DNA of 64,000 nt. Source: Natronoflexus pectinivorans. Lineage in GTDB: Bacteria; Bacteroidota; Bacteroidia; Bacteroidales; Marinilabiliaceae. Position 1 is the stretch's first letter. Every line of letters starts with the position of its first letter. Both the position numbers and the translations under genes were made by a program. The DNA lies in NCBI RefSeq assembly GCF_004345615.1, contig NZ_SLWK01000002.1, forward strand, positions 186,001-250,000, in the 5' to 3' direction. The notes beneath the pieces were generated by a model, which was given only the letters and a program-made list of their open reading frames with translations, was not told the origin of the DNA and made no database searches. This document shows positions 34,758 through 43,110 of the stretch, piece after piece.

Positions 34758-35171
34758 ATGGAGTTCAGGTACGAAGTAGAAGGTGGAAATTTTTCCCGGG
34801 CCGGCCATGCCAGCAGTGCGGTAAAAAAAATATTGAAGCAATTAAATGTCGACAATCGCATCATTAAAAGAATTGTGGTAGCGCTTTATGAAGGAGAAGT
34901 AAATGTGGTGGCACATGCGCATAAGGGAAACATATTGGTTTACATTGATGAGCAAAAAATAAATATTAAGATAGAAGACGAAGGACCCGGTATTCCCGAT
35001 ATAGATCTTGCTATGCAGGCCGGATACTCTACCGCATCTGCCGCAGTGCGCGAAATGGGGTTTGGAGCTGGGATGGGACTTCCGAATATTAAAAAGAACA
35101 CCGATGAGTTAAAAATTGCCTCAGACGTGGGAAAAGGAACAACGTTGGAAATGATCACTTATTTGCAATAA
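34758..35171 (+). CDS. RsbW-like GHKL serine kinase / ATP-binding protein
   Basis: 137 residues from ATG 34758 (MEFRYEV); an in-frame TTG two codons earlier is less likely. It carries GHKL ATP-site motifs: N box ALYEGEVNVVAHAH, G1 EDEGPGIPD, and G2 FGAGMGLPNIK. It has no histidine kinase dimerisation domain, which fits anti-sigma-factor-type serine kinases. Such kinases phosphorylate STAS antagonists that SpoIIE phosphatases dephosphorylate, and a SpoIIE gene is two genes upstream, so the pair may form a switch. The target is not identifiable here. Confidence 0.85.
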   Translation: MEFRYEVEGGNFSRAGHASSAVKKILKQLNVDNRIIKRIVVALYEGEVNVVAHAHKGNILVYIDEQKINIKIEDEGPGIPDIDLAMQAGYSTASAAVREMGFGAGMGLPNIKKNTDELKIASDVGKGTTLEMITYLQ

Positions 35172-35186
35172 AATCAGGTTGTAAAC

Positions 35187-36566
35187 ATGGCAAATGACCA
35201 GTTTTATCATGCTTTAAAAGTTGACGAATCGCTCTGCTACGGATGTACTCATTGTATGAATGTATGTCCTACCGGGGCTATCCGAATCCGGAATGGTAAG
35301 GCTTCCATTCGTAAAAACTGGTGTGTTGACTGTGGTGATTGTATGAAGGTATGTCCTGTAAATGCTTTTTATGTTGAACAGGACGATTTCGATAAAATAT
35401 ATGATTATAAATATAGGGTGGCGCTGGTGCCTGCCGTCATGATAGGTCAGTTTCCGTCAAATATTTCTGAATCTCAAATATTCTCCGTGATGCGGGAACT
35501 GGGGTTCACGCACGTGTTTCAGACGGAACATACTGTGGACATCATCAATGATGCCATGATTGAAGCTGCCCGGAAGCAGACAGAGAAACCCTTAATTTCT
35601 TCTTTTTGTCCGGCAGTTGTTAGATTGATACAGGTGAAATTTCCGGCTTTGGTTGATCAGATTCTTTTGGTGAAACCACCCATCGATGCGTCTGCCATTT
35701 TCTTTAGAAAGAAGTTGCAGGATGAAGGTATCCCCGACGAGGAGATAGGCATTTTCTTTGTTACCCCATGTGCGGCCAAAATTGCTGCGGTTAAAAGTCC
35801 GGTTGGTGAAACCAAATCTCCTGTTAACGGGGTCATTAACATGGATTTTATGTACAATAAAGTGTATCACGGAATCAAAAATCGCAGCGGTTCCGGAGTC
35901 CGTTCACCCGGTGAAAATCTGCCCAACTTAGGGCCTAAACATATTAAATGGACGCTTACAAATGGTGAGGCTACGCATATGCGGGGCCGTTGTCTGGCAA
36001 TTGATGAAATACATAATGTAATAGACATACTTGAAAAGGTAGAGAATGATGAGATTCCGGATTTGGATTTTCTTGAACTCAGAGCATGTGACGAGAGTTG
36101 CGCAGGAGGCGTTCTGGTAGTAGGAAATCGTTTTCTAACCGTTGAACGGTTAAGAAAACGAGCTGAACTTTTCAAGGACATACATGGGATACCCGAAGAT
36201 TTGGCATCGTATGTGGATTTTATGAAAACCCGCCTGCCACTTAAGCCATTGGAGCCACGGTCTATGTTGAAACTTGATGAGGATATGACCGTTGCTCTCA
36301 GAAAGATGCAGCAGGTAAGGAAGTTGATGTGTTATCTGCCCGGAATTGATTGCGGAGCCTGTGGCGCACCAAACTGCCTGAGCCTTGCACAGGATATTGT
36401 TCAAAAGGAGGCTCAACTCTCCAGTTGCGTGTTTATTCAGAGAACGATGGAAAAACATAAGAAGCTTCACAGCGACCATGCCATCAGGATTATTGATAAA
36501 GTTTGGGGTAAAGACAGATTAGATAAAGATTGTACAAAATTAGGAGCTAAAGATGAAGGTACGTGA
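35187..36566 (+). CDS. Second divergent [FeFe]-hydrogenase-like protein (group D-like)
   Basis: 459 residues. Two complete N-terminal [4Fe-4S] motifs (C17-C27, C46-C56) precede an H-cluster-like domain with L1 SSFCPAVV (C141), L2 FVTPCAAKIAAVK (C195) and L3 LRACDESCAGG (C301, C305). The four cluster ligands are present, but the proton-relay Cys is Phe140 and the Gly-rich tail of L3 is reduced. A C-terminal Fe-S module has C389, C392, C397 and C414. Unlike the HydS-type protein it has no PAS domain. Similar proteins sit beside HydABC in other anaerobes, with regulatory or unknown roles. Its stop codon lies inside the following DRTGG gene, so translation is coupled. Confidence 0.85.
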   Translation: MANDQFYHALKVDESLCYGCTHCMNVCPTGAIRIRNGKASIRKNWCVDCGDCMKVCPVNAFYVEQDDFDKIYDYKYRVALVPAVMIGQFPSNISESQIFSVMRELGFTHVFQTEHTVDIINDAMIEAARKQTEKPLISSFCPAVVRLIQVKFPALVDQILLVKPPIDASAIFFRKKLQDEGIPDEEIGIFFVTPCAAKIAAVKSPVGETKSPVNGVINMDFMYNKVYHGIKNRSGSGVRSPGENLPNLGPKHIKWTLTNGEATHMRGRCLAIDEIHNVIDILEKVENDEIPDLDFLELRACDESCAGGVLVVGNRFLTVERLRKRAELFKDIHGIPEDLASYVDFMKTRLPLKPLEPRSMLKLDEDMTVALRKMQQVRKLMCYLPGIDCGACGAPNCLSLAQDIVQKEAQLSSCVFIQRTMEKHKKLHSDHAIRIIDKVWGKDRLDKDCTKLGAKDEGT

Positions 36567-36888
36567 TATGGTTCAAAAATTGGGGCTGAAGGTTTTTTCA
36601 GGAGAATCTGGCCTCGAAAATGAGATAGCCGGGGGCTATGTTTCCGATTTGTTGAGTGATGTCATGGGAAATACAGATGAAAATTTTGTGTGGATGACTC
36701 TTCAAACCCATAAGAACATTATGGCCGTGGCATCACTGAAAGAACTTGCGGCAATTATCATTGTAAAGGGATTGCAACCAGATGAGGATACCATCGCCCA
36801 CAGCAACGAGGAGGGGGTTCCTTTGCTTGGGACTGATATGGAAACCTTTGAAATTTCAGGTAAATTGTATGGTTTTCTAAACAATTGA
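36553..36888 (+). CDS. DRTGG-domain protein 2
   Basis: 111 residues, paralogous to 34393-34737 in layout: GGYVSDLLSDVMGNTDENFVWMT, then NIMAVASLKELAAIIIVKG and GVPLLGTDMETFEISGKLYG. It overlaps the divergent hydrogenase gene by 14 bases, and the PHP gene starts 20 bases later. The tight packing indicates a stoichiometric partner of the hydrogenase-like protein. Ligand unknown. Confidence 0.75.
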   Translation: MKVRDMVQKLGLKVFSGESGLENEIAGGYVSDLLSDVMGNTDENFVWMTLQTHKNIMAVASLKELAAIIIVKGLQPDEDTIAHSNEEGVPLLGTDMETFEISGKLYGFLNN

Positions 36889-36907
36889 AATGGATTAACA
36901 ACCGGAA

Positions 36908-37654
36908 ATGATGAAGTGGTATCGGGCTGATTTGCATATTCACACCGTTCTTTCACCTTGTGGAGGTCTGGATATGACGCCCGAACGGATTGTTCATGAG
37001 GCGCTCAAAAAAAAGCTGGACATCATTGCAATAACCGACCATAACTCTACCAAACAATGCATAGAAGTCATGGAAGTAGGTGAAGAGAAGGGATTGGTGG
37101 TCATCGGCGGATCAGAAATCAACAGCCGGGAGGAGGTTCATTGTGTAACGCTCTTTGAATCGATTGAAAATCTTAAAGAATTTCAGGTGTTTCTGGATGC
37201 CAAATTGCCTGAGATTCTGAATAAGCCTGAAAAGTTTGGTCATCAGGTATGGGTCAACAGGCATGAAGAGATTATAGGAGAGGAGCCCAGATTGCTATGG
37301 AGTGCATTAAATGCATCCATAGATGAGATTGCAAGCGAAGTACATCGGCTCAACGGACTGTTTTTCCCGGCACACATTGATCGTATGATCAATGGGATGT
37401 TGCGTCAGCTGGGGTTTGTTCCGCCTGATTTACAGGCCGATGCTCTTGAAGTTTTGTTTCTTAATGAGCCAAGAATTGCAGAGGTTAAAAATCAGAATAG
37501 TAGTTTCTCAATCATAACCAATTCTGATGCCCACGAACCTGAACATATTGGAAGGCGGTTCACATGGCTCAAGATGAAGGAGCTCACATTTGAAGAGATC
37601 AGGATGGCTTTGAATCATCAGGATGGCAGAGAAGCTAAAGCCGGGAATGATTAA
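36908..37654 (+). CDS. PHP-domain phosphoesterase
   Basis: 248 residues. PHP metal-binding motifs are DLHIHTVLSPCG, ITDHNST, FFPAHIDR and TNSDAHEPEHIGRR, giving the usual cluster of His and Asp ligands for two or three metal ions. PHP enzymes hydrolyse phosphoesters; the substrate here is unknown. PHP genes are regular companions of HydABC and sensory hydrogenase genes in Thermotoga and Clostridia, which suggests turnover of a small signal or repair of a cofactor; this is inference. Two adjacent ATG codons begin the frame. The GHKL gene follows after two bases. Confidence 0.9.
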   Translation: MMKWYRADLHIHTVLSPCGGLDMTPERIVHEALKKKLDIIAITDHNSTKQCIEVMEVGEEKGLVVIGGSEINSREEVHCVTLFESIENLKEFQVFLDAKLPEILNKPEKFGHQVWVNRHEEIIGEEPRLLWSALNASIDEIASEVHRLNGLFFPAHIDRMINGMLRQLGFVPPDLQADALEVLFLNEPRIAEVKNQNSSFSIITNSDAHEPEHIGRRFTWLKMKELTFEEIRMALNHQDGREAKAGND

Positions 37655-37656
37655 TT

Positions 37657-38202
37657 ATGAAGGACATCTCTATGCATATGATGGATATAGCACGAAACTC
37701 TGTGAGAGCCGGAGCAAAAGTCGTGGAAATATCCTTGAATTTTCACTCAATTGATAATTCCATGGAATTATCAATATTGGATGATGGATGTGGCATGGAT
37801 CAGGAAACGGTTAGCAAGGTAACAGATCCGTTTGTCTCCTCCAGAACCAAACGAAAAGTGGGGTTGGGACTGCCTTTTTTGAAGATGAATGCTGAACAAA
37901 CCGGAGGATCAATATCGATTGATTCTGAAACCGGAAAAGGAACCCTGGTAAAGGCCGGGTTTTTACGTGGACACATTGATTGCATTCCATTGGGAGATAT
38001 CGCAGGCACTGTGGCTCTTCTTATTTGTGGTACGCCCGATGTGGATTTCATTATCCACATCACACAGGATGAAAAGAGATTCAATCTGAATTCAAAAGAG
38101 GTGAAGGAAGAACTGGGGGATGTTGGTGTATACAATCCTGAAGTAGTCAATTTTTTGCGCGAAATGGTAAAAGAGAATATGGACGAGATGAATATTAAAT
38201 AA
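37657..38202 (+). CDS. GHKL ATPase protein 2
   Basis: 181 residues. Motifs are N box MDIARNSVRAGA, G1 LDDGCGMDQ and G2 KVGLGLPFLK, followed by GGSISIDSETGKGT. The first 110 residues are the ATP-binding fold, and the last 70 form an extra alpha/beta unit. No phospho-accepting histidine or receiver is visible. It differs in sequence from the RsbW-like protein at 34758. Its position, two bases after the PHP gene and just before the ferredoxin and HydB genes, is conserved in other hydrogenase clusters, where its role is unproven. Confidence 0.85.
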   Translation: MKDISMHMMDIARNSVRAGAKVVEISLNFHSIDNSMELSILDDGCGMDQETVSKVTDPFVSSRTKRKVGLGLPFLKMNAEQTGGSISIDSETGKGTLVKAGFLRGHIDCIPLGDIAGTVALLICGTPDVDFIIHITQDEKRFNLNSKEVKEELGDVGVYNPEVVNFLREMVKENMDEMNIK

Positions 38203-38233
38203 AAAACCCAAAATATTAAAACATCCAATAACT

Positions 38234-38626
38234 ATGGCAAAAGTTAAGACATTGGCCGACCTTCGGAAAATGAAGGACGAACTCAGGAGCAAAATTTCGC
38301 TCAGAGAAAATAGTGACAATCCTGAGAGTATGGTGCAGATAAAGGTCTCAATGGCTACCTGTGGTATAGCTTCAGGTGCAAAAGAGGTGATGAACCATCT
38401 CATTAATGAGTTGGACAGCGAGAACATCCCCTCTGTTGTTACGCAAACGGGATGTATGGGATACTGCTATGCAGAGCCTACCATCGAGGTGATTAAGCCC
38501 GGTGAACAACCGCTGGTGTTTGGTGATGTAACTCTCAAAAAAGCATCCGAAATCATAGAAAAATATATTAAGGGTGGTGAGCTGGTTGATGGCATCATCC
38601 CTGATAGTTACGAAACAATAGAGTAA
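38234..38626 (+). CDS. (2Fe-2S) ferredoxin-like thioredoxin-fold protein with three Cys
   Basis: 130 residues. A helical N-terminus (LADLRKMKDELRSK) precedes a thioredoxin-fold ferredoxin domain with MATCGIASGAKEV and TGCMGYCYAEP. Only three Cys are present: the first motif carries one Cys rather than the usual CxxxxC pair, so any [2Fe-2S] cluster would need another ligand. The same loss appears to be common in this subgroup. The gene lies 26 bases before hydB and probably supplies an accessory electron-transfer or structural subunit of hydrogenase set 2. Confidence 0.8.
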   Translation: MAKVKTLADLRKMKDELRSKISLRENSDNPESMVQIKVSMATCGIASGAKEVMNHLINELDSENIPSVVTQTGCMGYCYAEPTIEVIKPGEQPLVFGDVTLKKASEIIEKYIKGGELVDGIIPDSYETIE

Positions 38627-38651
38627 TAAACTGATAACCCTCTTGAATGTT

Positions 38652-40445
38652 ATGGGAAAATATAAAAGTCATATTTTAGTATGTGCAGGCACAGGATGTC
38701 GCGCCTCAGACTGCGAAGGCATTGTGTCTAACCTTGAATCTGCGCTGGAAGAGAACAACCTCAATGAAGATGTGCAGGTTGTACGAACCGGGTGTTTTGG
38801 TTTTTGCGAAAAGGGGCCGGTTGTAAAAATGGTGCCGGATAACACTTTTTATGTAGAAGTGACTCCTGATGACGCTGGCGAACTTGTTTTGGAACATCTG
38901 GTAAAAGGACGAAAAGTTGAGAGACTTCTTTACATTGATCCTGATACCAAGGAGCGCATTTCCGACTCCAAACACATGGGATTTTATAAGAAGCAGTACC
39001 GCATTGCCTTGCGCAATTGCGGATTCATCGATCCTGAGAATATTGATGAATACATTGCCCGTGATGGTTATGCTGCTATGGGGAAAATTCTGGAAAGCAT
39101 GACGCCCGAAGAAGCAACTGCAATCATAAAGGAGTCCGGACTGAGAGGTCGGGGTGGAGGTGGGTTCCCCACCGGCCTTAAGTGGGAGTTTACCAGAAAA
39201 GCTCAGGCTGACAAAAAATACGTGGTATGTAATGCCGATGAGGGTGACCCGGGTGCGTTTATGGACAGGTCGATTCTTGAAGGTGACCCACACTCGGTAC
39301 TTGAAGCAATGGCTATATGCGGATTTTGCATCGGAGCCGATACTGGTTTGATCTACATCAGAGCAGAGTACCCGCTGGCCATCAACAGATTGAAGACGGC
39401 CATAAATCAGGCTCGGGAATATGGCCTTATCGGGAAAGATATTTTAGGAACAGGATTTAACTTTGATGTAGAAATACGGCTGGGTGCGGGCGCTTTTGTA
39501 TGCGGAGAGGAAACAGCACTGATTCACTCCATGGAGGGACTCAGAGGTGAGCCCACCGTTAAGCCACCTTTTCCAGCGGAAAAAGGTTACAATGGAAAAC
39601 CAACCAACGTTAACAATGTAGAGACTTTTGCCAATATACCTCCCATTATTCTCAAAGGAAGTAAGTGGTTTTCAGAAATTGGCACAGAGAAAAGCAAGGG
39701 AACCAAAGTGTTTGCTCTGGCCGGAAAGGTCAACAATGTTGGACTCATTGAAGTGCCAATGGGGATTACCTTGCGCGAAGTCATATTTGATATCGGTGGA
39801 GGAATAAAGGGTGGTAAAAAGTTTAAAGCCGTTCAAACCGGTGGTCCTTCCGGTGGTTGTCTTACCGAAAAACATCTGGATATACCCATCGACTACGAAA
39901 ACCTTCTGCAATGTGGTTCCATGATGGGGTCGGGAGGGATGATTGTTATGGACGAGGACGATTGTATGGTTTCTGTGGCCAAGTTCTACCTTGATTTTAC
40001 TGTGGAAGAGAGCTGTGGTAAATGTGCTCCGTGTCGTATCGGGAACAAAAGATTGTATGAGATGCTCGATAAAATTTCATTGGGCAAATCAAGTGAGGAA
40101 GACTTGGGGATGCTGCGAAACCTTGCCAACGTAATTAAAGACACCTCCTTGTGTGGACTGGGTCAAACATCACCAAACCCGGTGTTATCAACCATGGATA
40201 ATTTTCATGAAGAGTATCTGGCTCATGTTGCAGATGGCAAGTGTCCGGCCGGACAATGTAAAGCGCTGATGCATTATATCATTGACTCTCATCTCTGTGT
40301 GGGATGTACGTTGTGCAACAGAGTGTGTCCGGTGGATGCCATATCAGGTGAAAAAAAGACTCCGCATGTCATTGATAGCAGTATCTGTATAAAATGTGGA
40401 GCTTGTCTGGAAAAATGCAAGTTTGGAGCCATTAGTGTACAGTAA
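38652..40445 (+). CDS. hydB: HydB: NADH/FMN subunit of a bifurcating-type [FeFe]-hydrogenase
   Basis: 597 residues from ATG 38652 (MGKYKSHILVCAGTGC); an in-frame TTG three codons earlier is less likely. Domain order: thioredoxin-fold [2Fe-2S] (CAGTGC, TGCFGFCEKGP), NuoF core (SGLRGRGGGGFPTGLKW, CNADEGDPGAFMDR, GAGAFVCGEETAL), [4Fe-4S] with ESCGKCAPC and LCGLG, and a C-terminal 2[4Fe-4S] ferredoxin (CVGCTLCNRVCPVDAI, CIKCGACLEKCKFGAI). This full layout is that of HydB in the electron-bifurcating HydABC of Thermotoga maritima, where NADH and reduced ferredoxin are oxidised together to make H2. It lies 35 bases before hydA. Confidence 0.93.
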   Translation: MGKYKSHILVCAGTGCRASDCEGIVSNLESALEENNLNEDVQVVRTGCFGFCEKGPVVKMVPDNTFYVEVTPDDAGELVLEHLVKGRKVERLLYIDPDTKERISDSKHMGFYKKQYRIALRNCGFIDPENIDEYIARDGYAAMGKILESMTPEEATAIIKESGLRGRGGGGFPTGLKWEFTRKAQADKKYVVCNADEGDPGAFMDRSILEGDPHSVLEAMAICGFCIGADTGLIYIRAEYPLAINRLKTAINQAREYGLIGKDILGTGFNFDVEIRLGAGAFVCGEETALIHSMEGLRGEPTVKPPFPAEKGYNGKPTNVNNVETFANIPPIILKGSKWFSEIGTEKSKGTKVFALAGKVNNVGLIEVPMGITLREVIFDIGGGIKGGKKFKAVQTGGPSGGCLTEKHLDIPIDYENLLQCGSMMGSGGMIVMDEDDCMVSVAKFYLDFTVEESCGKCAPCRIGNKRLYEMLDKISLGKSSEEDLGMLRNLANVIKDTSLCGLGQTSPNPVLSTMDNFHEEYLAHVADGKCPAGQCKALMHYIIDSHLCVGCTLCNRVCPVDAISGEKKTPHVIDSSICIKCGACLEKCKFGAISVQ

Positions 40446-40480
40446 TTCCAAATTGTTGGTAACCAAAAAATCTTAAAAGA

Positions 40481-42256
40481 ATGGATATTGTAAAATTAAC
40501 CATAGATGATAAGCCGGTAGTGGTTGAGAGGGGAACAACTCTTTTGGAAGCTGCCAAATCAATAGGGATTAATATTCCCACACTTTGTTATATGAAGCTG
40601 GAAGATCTCAACTTCGAGAACAAACCCGGCGGATGCCGTGTTTGCGTTGTCGAAGTAGAGGGACGCAGGAATTTGGCTCCGGCCTGTAAAACTGAGTGCA
40701 GTGAAGGCATGGTGGTTCATTCTCACACGGTGAGGGTAATCAACGCTCGTCGCACAGTTATGGAGTTGATTCTCTCTGATCATCCGGCAGAGTGTCTAAC
40801 CTGTGCAAAATCCGGGAATTGCGATCTGCAATCCATGGCTCAGAAGCTTGGTATTCGCGAACTGCACTATAAAGGTGAGCAATCCCGATATAAAGGAGAT
40901 AAGTCACCAGCCATCATTCGCGAAATGGATAAGTGTATCATGTGCCGTAGGTGCGAAACAGCTTGTAATGATGTTCAAACGGTTGGCGTTTTATCTGCCA
41001 TCAACCGGGGGTTTGAATCGGTTGTAGCACCGGCATTTGAAATGGATCTGGATAAATCTTCCTGTACTTACTGCGGCCAATGTGTGGCTGTTTGTCCAAC
41101 TGCTGCACTTACCGAAAGGGACTCTACCTGGAAAGTGGTGGAGGCCATTGTGAATCCTCAAAAAACCGTGATAGTTCAAACGGCTCCTGCTGTTCGGGCT
41201 GCATTGGGTGAGGCTTTTGGTATGGAGCCTGGAACCCTGGTGACCGGTAAAATGGTTGCAGCCCTTAAAAAACTCGGGTTTGATTATGTGTTTGATACCG
41301 ATTTTGCTGCCGACCTTACCATCATGGAAGAGGGAGCTGAGATCCTCGATCGTTTGTCGCGCCATCTTAATGGCGATAAAGAGGTTAAGTTGCCTATTTT
41401 AACCAGTTGCTGCCCGGGTTGGGTGAAGTTTTTTGAACATCATTTCCCTGAAATGATTGATATTCCTTCCACAGCCAAATCACCGCAGCAGATGTTCGGA
41501 GCCATTGCCAAATCTTATTTTGCGCAGCAATTAAAGAAAAAGCGTGAAGATTTGGTTGTCGTTTCTGTTATGCCATGTCTGGCGAAAAAGTATGAATGCA
41601 CCCGTGAAGAGTTTCAGGTTAATGGCGATCCGGATGTCAATTTGTCTATTTCTACCCGTGAGTTGGCAAATCTCATTCGAAATGCCAATCTCGATTTTGG
41701 TAAACTGACGGATGAGGATTTTGATAATCCGCTTGGTGAATCCACAGGTGCATCGGTGATTTTTGGAACTACTGGTGGTGTTATTGAAGCAGCAGTGAGA
41801 AGTGCTTATGAAATGTTTACCGAAAAGAAACTCGAAAAGGTAGATTTCATGGAATTGCGTGGAATGGACGGCATCCGAAAGGCCTCTGTTGATTTTGACG
41901 GCCTGCCCATCAACATTGGAATTGCTCATGGATTAGGGAATGCCAGAAAACTCCTTGAGGATATAAAGGCCGGAAAGTCAGAGTTTCATGCCATCGAGAT
42001 TATGGCATGTCCCGGTGGATGTATCGGCGGAGGAGGCCAGCCTTACCATCACGGTGACGTGGAAATATTAAAGAAAAGACAAAAAGCCATATATGCAGAA
42101 GATGCAGGGAAGCCCATCAGGAAATCACATGAAAATCCTTATATCCAAAAATTGTATAAGGAGTTTCTGGGCAAACCTCTCAGCGATAAGTCTCATGAAC
42201 TTTTGCATACACATTATTTCGATAGAAAAAGTAAGATTGAGATTAATCAAGAATAA
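40481..42256 (+). CDS. hydA: HydA: [FeFe]-hydrogenase catalytic subunit, set 2
   Basis: 591 residues in group A modular order: [2Fe-2S] (C36, C52, C55, C69), His-ligated [4Fe-4S] (H101, C105, C108, C114), two [4Fe-4S] (C152-C162, C195-C205), then the H-cluster domain with canonical L1 TSCCPGW (C310, C311), L2 MPCLAKKYE (C366) and L3 EIMACPGGCIGGGGQP (C510, C514). A small-subunit tail ends in SHELLHTHYF. All residues needed for H2 activation and proton transfer are present. With HydB upstream and HydC 50 bases downstream it forms a full HydABC. The paralogue at 28066 differs at C311. Confidence 0.95.
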   Translation: MDIVKLTIDDKPVVVERGTTLLEAAKSIGINIPTLCYMKLEDLNFENKPGGCRVCVVEVEGRRNLAPACKTECSEGMVVHSHTVRVINARRTVMELILSDHPAECLTCAKSGNCDLQSMAQKLGIRELHYKGEQSRYKGDKSPAIIREMDKCIMCRRCETACNDVQTVGVLSAINRGFESVVAPAFEMDLDKSSCTYCGQCVAVCPTAALTERDSTWKVVEAIVNPQKTVIVQTAPAVRAALGEAFGMEPGTLVTGKMVAALKKLGFDYVFDTDFAADLTIMEEGAEILDRLSRHLNGDKEVKLPILTSCCPGWVKFFEHHFPEMIDIPSTAKSPQQMFGAIAKSYFAQQLKKKREDLVVVSVMPCLAKKYECTREEFQVNGDPDVNLSISTRELANLIRNANLDFGKLTDEDFDNPLGESTGASVIFGTTGGVIEAAVRSAYEMFTEKKLEKVDFMELRGMDGIRKASVDFDGLPINIGIAHGLGNARKLLEDIKAGKSEFHAIEIMACPGGCIGGGGQPYHHGDVEILKKRQKAIYAEDAGKPIRKSHENPYIQKLYKEFLGKPLSDKSHELLHTHYFDRKSKIEINQE

Positions 42257-42306
42257 TCCTGATACTCTATCGATCCAATTATTAACAGATATTAAACAAC
42301 AAAGAT

Positions 42307-42783
42307 ATGGCAAGTGTCAAATTACCTGAGAGTAAGATTCAGGAGTTAAAAGAGGTCTGTCAGAAATATGACAACAAGGGCAGTGAACTGATCAATGTTT
42401 TGCATGGAGCGCAGGAGTTGTTCGGCTATCTGCCGGCAGAAGTGCAGGAAATTATTGCCGATGAGTTGAACGTTTCTGTGGCTCATGTATACGGTGTGGT
42501 GACTTTCTACTCTTTCTTTAGTATGTTGCCCAAGGGACGGAACCCTATTTCTATTTGTATGGGGACGGCATGTTACGTGAGAGGTGCCGAAAAGGTGCTG
42601 GATGAGTTTAAGCGTATTTTAAATGTAAAAGTAGGCGAAACTACAGGAGATGGAAAATTCTCTCTTAGTTGCCTCAGATGTGTTGGCGCATGCGGACTTG
42701 CTCCGGTAGTCACCATCGGTGAGCGGGTTTATGGAAGGGTCTCTGCCGACGATGTAAAGAAAATATTATCGGAATACGCCTGA
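42307..42783 (+). CDS. hydC: HydC: NuoE-like [2Fe-2S] subunit of hydrogenase set 2
   Basis: 158 residues. The NuoE helical bundle (VLHGAQELFGYLPAEVQ, VSVAHVYGVVTFYSFF) precedes the ferredoxin domain with CMGTAC and CVGAC supplying the four ligands. It is the third subunit of HydABC. The stop codon TGA at 42781 directly abuts a 193-base MITE-like element, which supplies the 3' untranslated region. Confidence 0.92.
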   Translation: MASVKLPESKIQELKEVCQKYDNKGSELINVLHGAQELFGYLPAEVQEIIADELNVSVAHVYGVVTFYSFFSMLPKGRNPISICMGTACYVRGAEKVLDEFKRILNVKVGETTGDGKFSLSCLRCVGACGLAPVVTIGERVYGRVSADDVKKILSEYA

Positions 42784-42976
42784 ATGAGACTGTCTCAAAA
42801 GTCGAATTATATATATTAAATACATATAATTCGTAAGCAATCACAATTTCACCTCTCCAAACCTCCCCCAAGTGGGAGGCTTAAAGTCCTCCAAGGATTC
42901 AGGAGGAGAATTTTAATACGGATTTTTTGATTTGATAGAGAAGGATTGTTGAAATTTTATTTTGAGACAACCTCAT
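42784..42976. repeat. 193-bp MITE-like element with 17-bp terminal inverted repeats
   Basis: Left end ATGAGACTGTCTCAAAA and right end TTTTGAGACAACCTCAT are inverted copies with two mismatches. Inside is a CGAATTATAT / ATATAATTCG-type hairpin (42803-42833). No coding capacity. The ends resemble the GAGACTGTCTCAAAA ends of insertion-sequence relics common in Bacteroidota. The element begins right after the hydC stop codon. Confidence 0.65.
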
Positions 42977-42985
42977 AAGAAAATT

Positions 42986-43068
42986 AACCACAAAGTTCAC
43001 AAAGTTTTTTTGCGTGTTTTAACAATTCTCTTTGTGTACGTTGTGAAAACTTTGTGAGCCTTGTGGTT
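42986..43068. terminator. Long hairpin between convergent genes
   Basis: AACCACAAAGTTCACAAAG (from 42986) pairs imperfectly with CTTTGTGAGCCTTGTGGTT (ending 43068), extended by AAAA/TTTT. It lies between hydC (+) and the TM2 gene (-) and can serve as a bidirectional terminator. Direct AAAGTTCACAAAG-type wording is frequent in Bacteroidota intergenic palindromes. Confidence 0.6.
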
Positions 43069-43110
43069 TTGTTTTACCGTTTATTTGATAAGTTTCTTGA
43101 TCCTGTTTTT

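Noticed and set aside
35187-36566. Reading the second divergent hydrogenase as a catalytic H2-producing enzyme
   Set aside because: The proton-relay Cys is replaced by Phe140 and the L3 Gly-rich tail is reduced, which fits a non-catalytic or sensory role better.
38706-39293. 195-codon open frame antisense to hydB
   Set aside because: It is the complement of strongly conserved NuoF-type coding sequence and shows no protein-like motif; a shadow frame.
42784-42976. Complete insertion sequence after hydC
   Set aside because: Terminal inverted repeats are present but there is no transposase reading frame in 193 bp; called a MITE-like element only.
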